Source of the DNA: CADEED01 sp035765415
Lineage (GTDB): Bacteria; Pseudomonadota; Gammaproteobacteria; Steroidobacterales; Steroidobacteraceae
Assembly: GCA_035765415.1 (NCBI GenBank)
Contig: DASTXR010000132.1
Location: 3,778-67,777 of the forward strand
Reading direction: 5' to 3'
Length of the DNA stretch: 64,000 nt
Shown here: positions 1 to 9,034 of the stretch, in pieces
How the letters are laid out: each line of letters starts with the position of its first letter
Numbering within the stretch: position 1 is the stretch's first letter
Position numbers and translations under genes: made by a program
The notes under the pieces: model-generated
Told to the model about the DNA's origin: nothing
Database searches by the model: none
The model's input: the letters and a program-made list of their open reading frames with translations, nothing else

Positions 1-340
1 CGCGCTTGGCCTCTGGGCCGCGACCGAAATGCTGAACGGTTTCACCATCGACTCGGCGACCACGCTGATCCTGGCGGGCCTGTTGTTAGGCGTCGTGAAC
101 GCGATCGTGCGGCCGTTTGCGCTGCTGCTGTCGTTGCCGGCGCTGATCTTCACGCTCGGATTGTTCCTGCTCGTCGTGAATGCCGCGATGCTCGGCCTGG
201 TCGCGCTGGTGTTGCCCGGATTTCACATCGCCGGCTTCTGGACCGCGGTGGGCGGCGCCATCATCGTCAGCATCGTGAGCTGGATCGGCTCCTGGTTCAT
301 CGGCCCGCGCGGCCGCGTCGAAGTCATCCGCCACGAATAA
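1..340 (+). CDS. YvlD-like (phage holin family IV) small membrane protein, 5' truncated
   Basis: The reading frame is open from the first base of the window, and the residues before the first ATG (position 29) look like family sequence (ALGLWAATEMLNGF). The gene therefore probably begins upstream and only its 3' part is seen. It has three or four hydrophobic segments, with the motif GVVNAIVRPFALLL followed by LGLFLLVVNAAML, as in the YvlD/PF04020 family of about 110-residue integral membrane proteins. Their molecular function is unknown. The stop is followed directly by a REP-like palindrome. The family call rests on pattern recognition. Confidence 0.8.
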   Translation, partial: ALGLWAATEMLNGFTIDSATTLILAGLLLGVVNAIVRPFALLLSLPALIFTLGLFLLVVNAAMLGLVALVLPGFHIAGFWTAVGGAIIVSIVSWIGSWFIGPRGRVEVIRHE

Positions 341-357
341 TGGGGACATGGATGGGT

Positions 358-409
358 GGGGACAGACTTAAGTCTGTCCCCGCTCGTTTGGCTGGCAAAA
401 GGGGCCGCA
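358..409. repeat. REP-like palindrome with AAAAGGGG tail
   Basis: Positions 358-381 form a perfect 24-base palindrome, GGGGACAGACTT paired with AAGTCTGTCCCC. Twelve bases later comes the tail GGCAAAAGGGGCCGCA (394-409). A half site TGGGGACA lies just before it at 341-348. The same palindrome-plus-tail arrangement recurs at 51601-51652, so this is a dispersed repeat. It sits between a plus-strand gene end and a minus-strand gene end, a usual place for REP elements. Confidence 0.75.
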
Positions 410-427
410 GCTCGTCTTGCGTTACCC

Positions 428-1354
428 TCATCCCGCCGTCGACGAATCTTTCTGCTGCTCGTCATCGCCCTGCGGCCAGCTCACGAGCGCCACGCCCGCG
501 AACATGATCGCCATGCCGGTGAGCTGGTTCGCGCTCAGGTGCTCGTCGAGCAGCCACCAGCCGAGCACTGCGGCGATCGCCGGGTTCACATAGCTGTAGG
601 TGCCGGCCATCGCCGGCGTCGTGTTCTTGGCGAGCCACGTGAAGGCGGTATACGCGAGGCAGGAGCTGAGCAGCGTGAGGTAGACCATCGCCATCAGGCC
701 CGGCTTCGACCATTGCCATTGCGCCACTTCACCGGCGGCGACGCCGGACGCCGTCAGCATCACGCCGCCTAACAACATCTGTATCGCGGAAAACGACAGC
801 ACGTCGAGCTTCGAGTGCACGTTGCGGATGTACACCGTGGCGACCGACCAGCTGAACACGGCGACGAGGATCAGCAGCTGGTAGCCGAAGTGGCCGGACT
901 CGACGTTGCCGCGCGGCCAGATGATGAGCGTGGTGCCGGCAAATCCGATAATGAGCCCGATGAGCGTCCGCCGGTCGAGCGCATGGGCACGCCGCCCGCG
1001 CGTCGCCAGCAGCGCGATCCACAACGCGGCCGACGCATTGAGGATGGCCGTCTGGTTGGAGGCGACGTGCTGCATCGCCACGTTGGTTGCGCCGTTGGCG
1101 ATCACGACGCTGCCGAGCGACACGAAAATCAGGTGGCGCCATTCGGCCTTGTCGAGCTCGAAGCGGCGGCCGAGCGCGAGCGCCGTCAGGCCGAGCAGGA
1201 TGCCGGCGCAGACGAAGCGGATGCCGCCGAACAGCAGCGGCGGCAACGCATGCACGCCGATGCTGGCGACCAGGTAGGTGGATCCCCAGACGAGATAGAC
1301 GGTGGCGAAGCAGACGATGAGCTTCACCCGATGCGAGCGATCTGCCGGAGTCAT
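428..1354 (-). CDS. EamA/DMT-family inner membrane exporter
   Basis: A 308-residue protein with about ten hydrophobic segments in two repeated EamA halves (roughly residues 12-145 and 160-295). The first helix carries VYLVWGSTYLVASIG, typical of the YedA-like drug/metabolite transporter subgroup. It probably exports an amino acid or other small metabolite; the substrate cannot be read from sequence. It is transcribed alone, divergent from the ABM-domain gene at 1456. The C-terminal tail (DDEQQKDSSTAG) is polar and cytoplasmic. Confidence 0.88.
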   Translation of the reverse strand: MTPADRSHRVKLIVCFATVYLVWGSTYLVASIGVHALPPLLFGGIRFVCAGILLGLTALALGRRFELDKAEWRHLIFVSLGSVVIANGATNVAMQHVASNQTAILNASAALWIALLATRGRRAHALDRRTLIGLIIGFAGTTLIIWPRGNVESGHFGYQLLILVAVFSWSVATVYIRNVHSKLDVLSFSAIQMLLGGVMLTASGVAAGEVAQWQWSKPGLMAMVYLTLLSSCLAYTAFTWLAKNTTPAMAGTYSYVNPAIAAVLGWWLLDEHLSANQLTGMAIMFAGVALVSWPQGDDEQQKDSSTAG

Positions 1355-1455
1355 GGTGCGGGGCGAGGACGTGGGGAGCGGGGCGGTGTCTGCATGCTAC
1401 CTGCGCTTCCCGCCGATCGCGCTAGGATCTGTGACACCAGGTCAAGGAGATACAC

Positions 1456-1854
1456 ATGAGAGTTTCATCCCGACTGCTGCTGGCAGCGAACGCGACCGGC
1501 CTCCTTCTCTGGAGCTACGCATTCTCGAAGTCCACGCCGAACGATGTTGTCGTGCGCATGGCGCAGCTGGAGATCGACCCCGCAAGGCTCGAGGACTACA
1601 AGCGCGCAGTCAGGGAAGAAATGCAGGACGCGGTCCGGCTCGAACCCGGAGTGCTCGCAATCTATGCAGTGGCCGAAAAGGAAAACCCCGCACGCCTGCA
1701 TTTCTTCGAGATCTACACCAGCGAAGCCGCGTATGCCTCCCATCGGGAGACGCCACACTTTCGGAAATATCTCGCCCTCACCAGGCCCATGATTCGCGAT
1801 CGCAAGCTCATCGAAGCGATTCCCGTCCAGATGAGCGACAAGGCCGGCCGCTGA
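1456..1854 (+). CDS. ABM-domain protein (putative quinol monooxygenase) with N-terminal hydrophobic segment
   Basis: A 132-residue protein. Residues 1-25 form a hydrophobic leader or membrane anchor, and residues 30-125 match the antibiotic biosynthesis monooxygenase (ABM) fold of YgiN-type proteins: VVRMAQLEIDPARLEDYKRA, then EPGVLAIYAV, FFEIYTSEAAYASH and HFRKYLA. The start is supported by AAGGAG at 1443-1448. Related proteins oxidise quinols or are small stress proteins; export or anchoring of such a domain is less common. It converges with the OPT gene. The 93 bases between them hold overlapping GC-rich hairpins without a T-run. Confidence 0.75.
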   Translation: MRVSSRLLLAANATGLLLWSYAFSKSTPNDVVVRMAQLEIDPARLEDYKRAVREEMQDAVRLEPGVLAIYAVAEKENPARLHFFEIYTSEAAYASHRETPHFRKYLALTRPMIRDRKLIEAIPVQMSDKAGR

Positions 1855-1947
1855 CGACGGTGGAAGTGCCGGGAGAGCTGCCGCGCGGCTCTCGGCAAAG
1901 AGCCGGCGGCGAGCTTCGCTACGCCGGTTTCTCCAGCCGGGCCGGGA

Positions 1948-3903
1948 CTACGTGCGTCGCGTCGCGGTCCGAAACAGCCATGCAGCGAGCAGCACGAACA
2001 CAACCAGCCCGAAGAGGCGTCCGAATTGCCAGTTCTCCGGCAGCGCGAGCACATCAGCTCGGCCCGACGCGACGATGGGCAGCGCAATGATGATTCCCAT
2101 GAGTGCTTCACCGGTGATCATGCCGGCGGCGAACAACATGCCCTTGCGCTGCACGCGTTCGTTCTCCTCGGGATCGTTCGAGACCCCGAGCTTGCGCTGC
2201 GCGACATGGTTCAGCAGGCCGCCCAGGAAGATCGGCACCATGAGTTCCAGCGGTAGATAGATTCCCACGGCGACTGCGAGAACCGGCGTGCGGAAATTGG
2301 AGCCGCGCTTGCGCAGGATTTCGTCGAGCACGATGACGGCGATGCCGATACCCGCGCCGATGGCCACCATGCCCCAGGGCAATTCGCCGCCGAACATGCC
2401 GCGCGCCACCGATGCCATCAGGGTCGCCTGCGGTGCCAGCAGTGGATTGGGGTGTGCGTCCGAAGGGACGCCGATGCCGTACGCCGATGCCAGCAGATTG
2501 AGCGTGGGCGCCATGACCAGCGCGCAGGAGATGGAACCCACCGCGAGCATCGTCTGCTGGCGCCACGGTGTCGCACCCACGATGTAGCCAGCCTTCAGAT
2601 CCTGCAGGTTGTCTCCTGCCACGCAGGCAGCACAGCAGACCACCGCGCCGATCATCACGGCCGCCACCGGACCGATCGACGCGTCCTTGCCCATGAGTGC
2701 GAGCAGCACCACCGCAGCGAACAGGATGGTCGCGATCGTGATTCCCGAGACAGGATTGTTTGACGACCCCACGAGGCCGGCCATGTACGCCGACACCGAG
2801 CAGAACAGGAAGCCCGCGAGGATCATGATGACGGCCATCGTCAGGCTGACCGCGAAGTCGTCGACGATGAACTGATACAGCGCCCACAGCGGCAGGGTGA
2901 ACAGCACGATGCCGATGAGCACTGCCTTCATCGGCAGGTCCTGGTCGGTGTGCGCGACCACCATGCCGGCGGCACTGGCGCGCGTGGCCGCGAGCCCGCT
3001 CTTGACGCCGGAGACGATGGACTTTCGCAGTGAAACCAGCGCCCACAAGCCGCCGACCAGCATGGCGCCGACGCCGAGATAGCGAATCTGCCGCGACCAG
3101 AGCATTCCCGCGGTGGTCTCCGCGCATGCGTGCGACTCCAGACCCTGGCATGCGGCGGCAATGGCCGCGGCGAGTTCCGGACTCTGGTCAAGGTAAAACG
3201 CCTGGAAGACCGGGATCGCAATGTTCCAGGAGATGACGCTGCCGGCAAGCACCACGATTCCGATGTTGAGGCCGACGATGTATCCCACGCCTAACAGGGC
3301 AGGTGACAGGTTGGTGCCGATATAAGCGAGATACTTGCCGAAGAAGCCGGCGGCCGCGGCACTGTCGGGAATGAGGCGCAGGCCGCTGGCCGCGCCGAGC
3401 TTGGCCAGGCCGCCCGCCAGCGCCGACAGCCCGAGGATCTTCACACCCTGCGAGGGATTCTCACCGGCCTTCAACACTTCGGCTGCGGCTTTACCCTCCG
3501 GGAAAGCCATCTGCTGATCGACGATCAGCGACCGGCGCAGCGGGACGGAGAACAACACGCCGAGAATGCCGCCCAGGCCCGCGATGGCGAGGACCCATGA
3601 GTACTTGAAGTCGGTCCAATAGCCGAGAATCACGAGCGCCGGAACGGTGAAGATGACTCCCGAGGCGATCGACGAACCGGCGGAGGCACCGGTCTGCACG
3701 ATGTTGTTCTCGAGGATGCCGCCGCCGCCAAGCGCGCGCAGCACGGCCATCGACAAAACCGCCGCGGGTATCGCCGATGCGATCGTCATGCCGGCAAACA
3801 ACCCGAGATAGGTGTTGGCGGCGGCCAGCAGCATCGCCAGGATCACGGCGAGGATGATGGCGCGCGCAGTGAGCTGCGGCGCCGGTGCCACGTTGATGTT
3901 CAT
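1948..3903 (-). CDS. OPT-family oligopeptide transporter
   Basis: A 651-residue polytopic protein with about 14-16 hydrophobic segments. The N-terminus is PQLTARAIILAVILAMLLAA followed by ANTYLGLFAGMTIASAIPAA, and the middle carries SSNNPVSGITIATILF, both characteristic of bacterial OPT transporters. The family imports oligopeptides or metal chelates. It is the last gene of a minus-strand operon with an M2 peptidase (32 bases upstream) and a POT importer, which favours peptides as substrate (inference). The length is normal for bacterial members. Confidence 0.93.
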   Translation of the reverse strand: MNINVAPAPQLTARAIILAVILAMLLAAANTYLGLFAGMTIASAIPAAVLSMAVLRALGGGGILENNIVQTGASAGSSIASGVIFTVPALVILGYWTDFKYSWVLAIAGLGGILGVLFSVPLRRSLIVDQQMAFPEGKAAAEVLKAGENPSQGVKILGLSALAGGLAKLGAASGLRLIPDSAAAAGFFGKYLAYIGTNLSPALLGVGYIVGLNIGIVVLAGSVISWNIAIPVFQAFYLDQSPELAAAIAAACQGLESHACAETTAGMLWSRQIRYLGVGAMLVGGLWALVSLRKSIVSGVKSGLAATRASAAGMVVAHTDQDLPMKAVLIGIVLFTLPLWALYQFIVDDFAVSLTMAVIMILAGFLFCSVSAYMAGLVGSSNNPVSGITIATILFAAVVLLALMGKDASIGPVAAVMIGAVVCCAACVAGDNLQDLKAGYIVGATPWRQQTMLAVGSISCALVMAPTLNLLASAYGIGVPSDAHPNPLLAPQATLMASVARGMFGGELPWGMVAIGAGIGIAVIVLDEILRKRGSNFRTPVLAVAVGIYLPLELMVPIFLGGLLNHVAQRKLGVSNDPEENERVQRKGMLFAAGMITGEALMGIIIALPIVASGRADVLALPENWQFGRLFGLVVFVLLAAWLFRTATRRT

Positions 3904-3935
3904 CTAGCTACCCTTGTTACTTCGCTGGCGCGCCT

Positions 3936-5783
3936 TCAGTCCCAACCGCAGGACTGCCCCTTGTTCTGTTCTTTCAGCCACTCGTTCAGGGGCTGGAAAT
4001 AGTCGATGATGGCGGAAGCGTCCATTTCGCGCGTGCCGGTGAGCTCCTGCAGCGTGTCCTGCCACGGCTTGCTCGAGCCCTGCGCGAGCATTGCCCCGTA
4101 CTTCCTGCCGGCTTCGGTGCTGCCGAAGATCGAGCACTCGTTCAGCAGGCCCTTGTGGCCGGACGCGTCACACAGCGCCTTGTGGAACTGGAACTGCAAG
4201 ATGAACGAGAGGAAATAACGCGTGTACGGCGTGTTGCCCGGGATGTGGTACTTCGCGCCCGGATCGAAATCCTCTTCGCTGCGCGCCAGCGGCGCGGACA
4301 CACCCTGGTATTTTTCGCGCAGCTCCCACCAGGCCTTGTTGTAGTCGGCGGGTTTGATGCGGCCGTCGAACACGCCCCAGCGCCATTCGTCGATGAGCTT
4401 GCCGAACGGCAGGAACGCGATCTTGTCGAGCGCCATCTTCATCTGCTGGTTGATGATGGCTTCCTTCGACGGAATGACGTCGCCGACCAGGCCGATCTTG
4501 CGTAGATAGGCCGGCGTGACCGACAGGTTGATGGCGTCACCGATGGCTTCGTGGAAGCCGTCGTGCGCGCCGTCCTGGAAGAGGATCGGCTGGTCCTTGT
4601 ACCAGATGTAGTAATAGACGTGGCCCAGCTCGTGGTAGACCGTGAACAGGTCTTCCTCGATGGGCTTGATGCACATCTTGATGCGCACGTCGTCCTTGTC
4701 GTCGATGTCCCAGGCGCTGGCGTGGCACACCACTTCGCGGTCGCGCGGGCGCGTGAGCATCGAGCGCTCCCAGAAAGTCTGCGGAAGCGCGGGGAAACCG
4801 ATCGACGTGTAGAAGTTCTCGGCGGACTTCGTCATCTTGACCGCATCCCACTTGTCCCGCTTCAGCAGGCGGTCCGCGGATTCGATGCTGGCCGCCGGGT
4901 ACGGCTTCAGCAGGTCGTCATAGATGCGGTTCCACTGCTGGGCCCACATGTTGCCGAACAATTGCGCCGGGATGGGCTTGCCGTCCGGCACCTTGTCCTT
5001 GCCGTAGCGCTGTTGCAGTCGCTTGCGCGCGTAGCAATGCAGGCCTTCGTAGAGCGGCTCGACCTGTTTGTAGAGCCGCGCAGCTTCGTTCTCGAAATCC
5101 TTCGCGGGCATGTCGTAACGCGAGCGCCACAACACGCCGAGATCGTCGTAACCGAGCTCGCGGGCGCCTTCGTTGGCCAGCTCCACGAAACGCTGGTATT
5201 TCGGGCGCATCGGCCTCGAGATCGTGTGCCAGCCGGCCCAGGCATCGGTGAGCTCCTGGAAGTTGCGGCTGGTGGCGATGATCTCGCCGAGCTCATCGAG
5301 GTTCTTGCAATCGGTCTTCTTGCCGTCTTTCTCCGGCCCCGTGCAGTACTTGCCTTCACCGTACATGGCGTCGAGCTCGGTGCTGATCTTCGCGAGCTCG
5401 GCGCGCTTGGCGGCATCGGCAGGCGCCGGCGCGCTCACGCCGAGTTTCAGCAGCGTCAGCGAGCGCGCGGTGGACGCATCGAGAGCATCCTTGTCGTACG
5501 CCCTGGCTTCACCCGCTTTGCGGCTGTAGTACTCGAGAAATCTCTCGGTGACTTTCGAGTTGAGGTATTGCGTGTCGACGGTGATGTTGGTGGCCTGCGT
5601 CCAGCCGGCCGCGTTCGCTTCGCGGTTGAGGTCGACGAGGTCCTTGTTGAGCTGCGCGACGAACGCGGTAGCTTCGAGTTTCGGCGGCGGCCTGGGCCCC
5701 GGCGGTCCGTTGCACGCGGCGAGCACGCAGATGGCGGTGAGCGCGGCGCTGCCGCGAACAGAAGTGGAGATGGCGGTTTTCAT
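3936..5783 (-). CDS. M2-family metallopeptidase (ACE-like peptidyl-dipeptidase), lipoprotein
   Basis: A 615-residue protein. The N-terminus ends in a lipobox (LAAC), so it is probably a lipid-anchored periplasmic or outer-membrane protein. The gluzincin site is H384-E385-L-G-H388 with the third zinc ligand E412 in GFHEAIGD, as in angiotensin-converting-enzyme-type M2 peptidases, which remove C-terminal dipeptides. The length fits a single catalytic domain. The start codon abuts the stop of the POT gene (5784) and the OPT gene follows after 32 bases, so the three are probably cotranscribed to take up and degrade peptides. Confidence 0.95.
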   Translation of the reverse strand: MKTAISTSVRGSAALTAICVLAACNGPPGPRPPPKLEATAFVAQLNKDLVDLNREANAAGWTQATNITVDTQYLNSKVTERFLEYYSRKAGEARAYDKDALDASTARSLTLLKLGVSAPAPADAAKRAELAKISTELDAMYGEGKYCTGPEKDGKKTDCKNLDELGEIIATSRNFQELTDAWAGWHTISRPMRPKYQRFVELANEGARELGYDDLGVLWRSRYDMPAKDFENEAARLYKQVEPLYEGLHCYARKRLQQRYGKDKVPDGKPIPAQLFGNMWAQQWNRIYDDLLKPYPAASIESADRLLKRDKWDAVKMTKSAENFYTSIGFPALPQTFWERSMLTRPRDREVVCHASAWDIDDKDDVRIKMCIKPIEEDLFTVYHELGHVYYYIWYKDQPILFQDGAHDGFHEAIGDAINLSVTPAYLRKIGLVGDVIPSKEAIINQQMKMALDKIAFLPFGKLIDEWRWGVFDGRIKPADYNKAWWELREKYQGVSAPLARSEEDFDPGAKYHIPGNTPYTRYFLSFILQFQFHKALCDASGHKGLLNECSIFGSTEAGRKYGAMLAQGSSKPWQDTLQELTGTREMDASAIIDYFQPLNEWLKEQNKGQSCGWD

Positions 5784-7283
5784 TTAGCGCACTCCCACGA
5801 GATATTTGCGGAGCCACGGAGTCAGCGCGAGCAACACGCCGCCGCCGATCACGCCCCACCAGAAAATGAACATGAACTGGTCGGGCATCTTGCTGACATC
5901 GTCCCACTGGAAGTCGCCGGCGATCTGCCCGGCGATGTTGTTGCCGAGCGCCGTCGCCAGGAACCACACGCCGAGCGCCTGGCCGACGAAGCGCGCCGGC
6001 GCCAGCTTGCTGAACGAGCTCAGGCCCACCGGGCTCAGGCACAACTCGCCGAAGGTGTGGAACAGGTAGGTGAGGATGAGCCACGTCGGCAACACCTTCT
6101 CGCCGGCCACGACGTACTTCGAGGCCAGCACCATGACGTAGAAGCCGACGCCCATGAGGATGAGTCCGAGCGCGAACTTCACGGGCGCGGAAGGATCGAG
6201 ATTGCGCGCGCCGAGCTGCACCCAGATCGCGGCGAACACCGGCGCGAAGATGATGATGAACGAGGGGTTCACCGTCTGCAGCGTGCCGGCCGACATCTCC
6301 CAGCCGAACACGTTGAGCTCGGTGTGCCGGTCGGCGAAGAGGTTCAGCGACGCGCCGGCCTGCTCGAAGCCGGCCCAGAACATGGCGCAGGCCACGAACA
6401 GCACGAACATCACGATGACGCGCTTGCGCTCCTCGAGGGAGAGGCCCGCGAAGAAGCCTAGATAGGCGAAGTAGAACACCGCGAACGCGAAGATGACCCA
6501 GCTCATGCTGTTGGAGATCGCCACTGCATCGAGGTGGATCACCCCGGTGACGCCGAGCACCACGAGGAGCACCGCCAGCGCCACGCCGACGCCGATGGGC
6601 GTCCAGCTCGCGCGTCCGTTGGTGGCCACCGCGCCGCCGACGAGACCCGCGGATCCGAGATGTTTGCGCGTGAGCGCGAACTGCAGGAGGCCCAGCGCCA
6701 TGCCGACGGCGGGCAGCGCAAACCCCATTCCCCAGCCGAAACTCTGCGCGATCTCCGGCACGAGGAACGAGCCGATGGCGGCGCCGAGGTTGATGCCCAT
6801 GTAGAAGATGGAGAACCCGGCGTCACGACGCGAACCGCCCTCGGGATAAAGCTGCGCGACGATCGCGCTGATGTTCGGCTTCAGCAGCCCGACGCCGGCA
6901 ACGATGACCATGAGCCCGCAGAAGAAGATCTGGGGCTGGCCGAAAGCCAGCAGCGCGTTGCCGATCATGATGAAGATGCCGCCAAACCACACCGCGCGTT
7001 GCGCGCCGATGATGCGGTCGGCGATGTATCCGCCTAACAGCGAGAACAGGTAGGTGCCGGAGATGTACAGGCCGTAGATGGCGCTGCCGGTCTTGTCGTC
7101 GATGCCGAGGCCGCCGTCCTTGATCGCCGCCACCAGGTACAGCAGCAGGATCGCGCGCATTCCGTAGTAGGTGAATCTCTCCCACATCTCGGTCATGAAA
7201 AGTGTGGCGAGACCGCGCGGGTGACCGAAAAAACTGCGACTAGGGTCGGGCGGCACGGCGGCCGTCGTGGTCGGATCGTTCAT
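5784..7283 (-). CDS. POT/PTR2-family proton-dependent di-/tripeptide importer
   Basis: A 499-residue MFS transporter with 12-14 hydrophobic segments. It shows the family's ExxER motif in helix 1 (TEMWERFTYYGMRA) and the PTR2 signature IFYMGINLGAAIG, both tied to proton-coupled peptide transport in the inner membrane. It is the first gene of the POT-M2-OPT operon. The 109 bases upstream (7284-7392) separate it from tatC on the same strand and probably hold the operon promoter, though I see no clear -35/-10 pair. Confidence 0.94.
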   Translation of the reverse strand: MNDPTTTAAVPPDPSRSFFGHPRGLATLFMTEMWERFTYYGMRAILLLYLVAAIKDGGLGIDDKTGSAIYGLYISGTYLFSLLGGYIADRIIGAQRAVWFGGIFIMIGNALLAFGQPQIFFCGLMVIVAGVGLLKPNISAIVAQLYPEGGSRRDAGFSIFYMGINLGAAIGSFLVPEIAQSFGWGMGFALPAVGMALGLLQFALTRKHLGSAGLVGGAVATNGRASWTPIGVGVALAVLLVVLGVTGVIHLDAVAISNSMSWVIFAFAVFYFAYLGFFAGLSLEERKRVIVMFVLFVACAMFWAGFEQAGASLNLFADRHTELNVFGWEMSAGTLQTVNPSFIIIFAPVFAAIWVQLGARNLDPSAPVKFALGLILMGVGFYVMVLASKYVVAGEKVLPTWLILTYLFHTFGELCLSPVGLSSFSKLAPARFVGQALGVWFLATALGNNIAGQIAGDFQWDDVSKMPDQFMFIFWWGVIGGGVLLALTPWLRKYLVGVR

Positions 7284-7392
7284 GTTTTGCCCTGAATTAT
7301 TGTGGGCGCTGACGCGCCGCGATGGCGCCGAGTCTGACTCAAGCGCACTGGCACCAGCAAGAAGCTTCCGGCGTGCGGCCGGGGCGCGCCGG

Positions 7393-8178
7393 TCAGCGCG
7401 CTTCGGCTTCGTTCTTCTCGGCCGCTTCGGCGGCTTCGCGGCGCATCTTCTGCATGACGCGTGCCATCGCGAGCCCGCCTTCGTAGAGCAGGTACATGGG
7501 CACGGCCATGATGGTCTGGGAAATCGCGTCCGGCGGCGTGAGGAAGGCGGCCACCACGAAGATGCCGATGACGACGTAGCCGCGATTCTTGCCGAGCTGT
7601 TCCACGTTCACGAGACCCGTGAGCACCAGCAGCACCACGGCCACGGGCATCTCGAATGCGACGCCGAACGCGAAGAACAGCGTGATCACGAAGTCGAGGT
7701 AACTTGCCATATCGGGCATGTACGACACGCCGGTGGGCGCCGTGCCGACCAGGAACGTGAACATCACGGGGAACACGGCGAAGTAGGCGAACACCGCGCC
7801 CGCGTAGAACAGGAACACCGAGGACACGAGCAGCGGAACGGCGAAGCGCTTTTCGCGCCGGTACAGGCCGGGCGCGACGAAGGCCCAGATCTGGTACAGC
7901 ACCACCGGCATCGCCAGGAACAGGGCCACGTAGAACGCGACCTTGAAAGGCGTCATGAACGGCGACACCACGCTGGTCGCGATCAGCGATGCGCCCTGCG
8001 GTAGTTTGTCGATCAGCGGCTGCGCGATGAGCGTGAACAGGTCGTTGGCGTAGATGGCGCAGGGCACGAACACCACGAGGATGCCGAGCATCGCCTTCAG
8101 GAGGCGGTTGCGCAGCTCGAGCAGGTGCGACATCAGCGTACCTTCGGCCAGGTCTTCGCCCTTCTTGTCGTCGCTCAC
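7393..8178 (-). CDS. tatC: Sec-independent protein translocase TatC
   Basis: A 261-residue polytopic protein with six predicted helices. Family landmarks are the N-terminal LMSHLLELRNRLLKA, the loop FVAPGLYRREKRFAVPLL and FGVAFEMPVAVVLLVLTG. TatC binds twin-arginine signal peptides and forms the receptor complex with TatB. The start overlaps the end of tatB by four bases, indicating translational coupling. The highly charged C-terminus (EAAEAAEKNEAEAR) is cytoplasmic. A likely client in this window is the GH43 enzyme at 54787. Confidence 0.97.
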   Translation of the reverse strand: MSDDKKGEDLAEGTLMSHLLELRNRLLKAMLGILVVFVPCAIYANDLFTLIAQPLIDKLPQGASLIATSVVSPFMTPFKVAFYVALFLAMPVVLYQIWAFVAPGLYRREKRFAVPLLVSSVFLFYAGAVFAYFAVFPVMFTFLVGTAPTGVSYMPDMASYLDFVITLFFAFGVAFEMPVAVVLLVLTGLVNVEQLGKNRGYVVIGIFVVAAFLTPPDAISQTIMAVPMYLLYEGGLAMARVMQKMRREAAEAAEKNEAEAR

Positions 8179-8630
8179 GGCAGGCGGCGCGACTCCTCGT
8201 CGCGCGGGGTAGTTAGGTCGAGCTCGGTCTGCGCGTCGGCCTGGTGGTCCGGCTCGTGGTGCTCCTCACGCTCCGCCGCGCGCTGCGAAGGATGCATGTG
8301 GTGATCCGGCGGATAGAACTCTTCTTCCGGTTCGGGCTCGACCGGCGCGGGCGCCGGCGCCGGCGTGGGCACCATCGACGTGGAAGCCGGTGTCGGTTGC
8401 GCGGCGGGTTTCGGATCGAGCGACGTGTCGATGCCGGGATCGATGTTCACCTTGGTCTCGAGGTTGTGAGCCTCTTCCTCGAGCTGGTCGCGGAACTGGC
8501 GCGCCATGGCGCGCGCGCGCCCGACCCAGCGGCCCACCTGCTGGGCGAGCTTGGGCAGCCGCTCCGGGCCCAGCACGACCAGTGCGAGCGCGAAGATCAG
8601 CAGCAGTTCTGTGAATCCAACCTCGAACAT
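8175..8630 (-). CDS. tatB: Sec-independent protein translocase TatB
   Basis: A 151-residue protein with a single N-terminal helix starting MFEVGFTELLLIFALALVVL, the hinge GPERLPKLA, an amphipathic helix, and a long Pro/Ala/Glu-rich tail. The MFxxGFxELLLI start with GPERLP is diagnostic of TatB rather than TatA. It works with TatC in recognition of twin-arginine signal peptides. It lies between tatA and tatC in the usual order on the minus strand. The tail from residue 75 on is low complexity. Confidence 0.96.
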   Translation of the reverse strand: MFEVGFTELLLIFALALVVLGPERLPKLAQQVGRWVGRARAMARQFRDQLEEEAHNLETKVNIDPGIDTSLDPKPAAQPTPASTSMVPTPAPAPAPVEPEPEEEFYPPDHHMHPSQRAAEREEHHEPDHQADAQTELDLTTPRDEESRRLP

Positions 8631-8686
8631 GGAGATGCTCCGCCGCGCGGCGGTCGGTCAGGAAGGCGGGCTGCGACGCCTGGCGC

Positions 8687-8920
8687 TTAAGCCTTGGTCT
8701 CGCTCTTTTCCGTGGTCTGCGATTTCGAGGGCTCGGAGAATTCAGCATCGGCCTTGAGCTGCTTGACCGACTCTTCGGTGTCACCGTCACTCATCGATTT
8801 CTTGAAGCCGCGGACCGCGGAGCCGAGGTCTGAACCGATGGTCTTCAGCTTCTTCGCCCCGAAGATCAGCAACACGACGACCAGAATGACTAGAAGTTCT
8901 TTGAAACCAATGGGGCCCAT
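8687..8920 (-). CDS. tatA: Sec-independent protein translocase TatA
   Basis: A 77-residue protein that begins MGPIGFKELLVILVVVLLIF and continues GAKKLKTIGSDLGSAVRGFK, the canonical TatA helix-hinge-amphipathic helix. The frame is open further upstream, but the ATG at 8920 is chosen because AGGAG lies six bases before it and because the extra residues are unlike the family. TatA oligomerises to form the translocation pore. It is first in the tatABC operon. Confidence 0.96.
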   Translation of the reverse strand: MGPIGFKELLVILVVVLLIFGAKKLKTIGSDLGSAVRGFKKSMSDGDTEESVKQLKADAEFSEPSKSQTTEKSETKA

Positions 8921-9034
8921 GAGCCGCTCCTGTGGGGGTGGGGTCGCCCCCGACGAATGCCATAGATAAGTGCCGGAATCATAAGTCAACAGAGGGTCCA
9001 AACCTAAGAAAGTTCGGCGGGGTCGAGACCCCCA

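Noticed and set aside
4551..6461. Long plus-strand open frame of more than 600 codons
   Set aside because: It is antisense to the M2 peptidase and POT transporter genes and is rich in Arg, Val and Glu as expected of a GC-rich shadow; no motif is recognisable.
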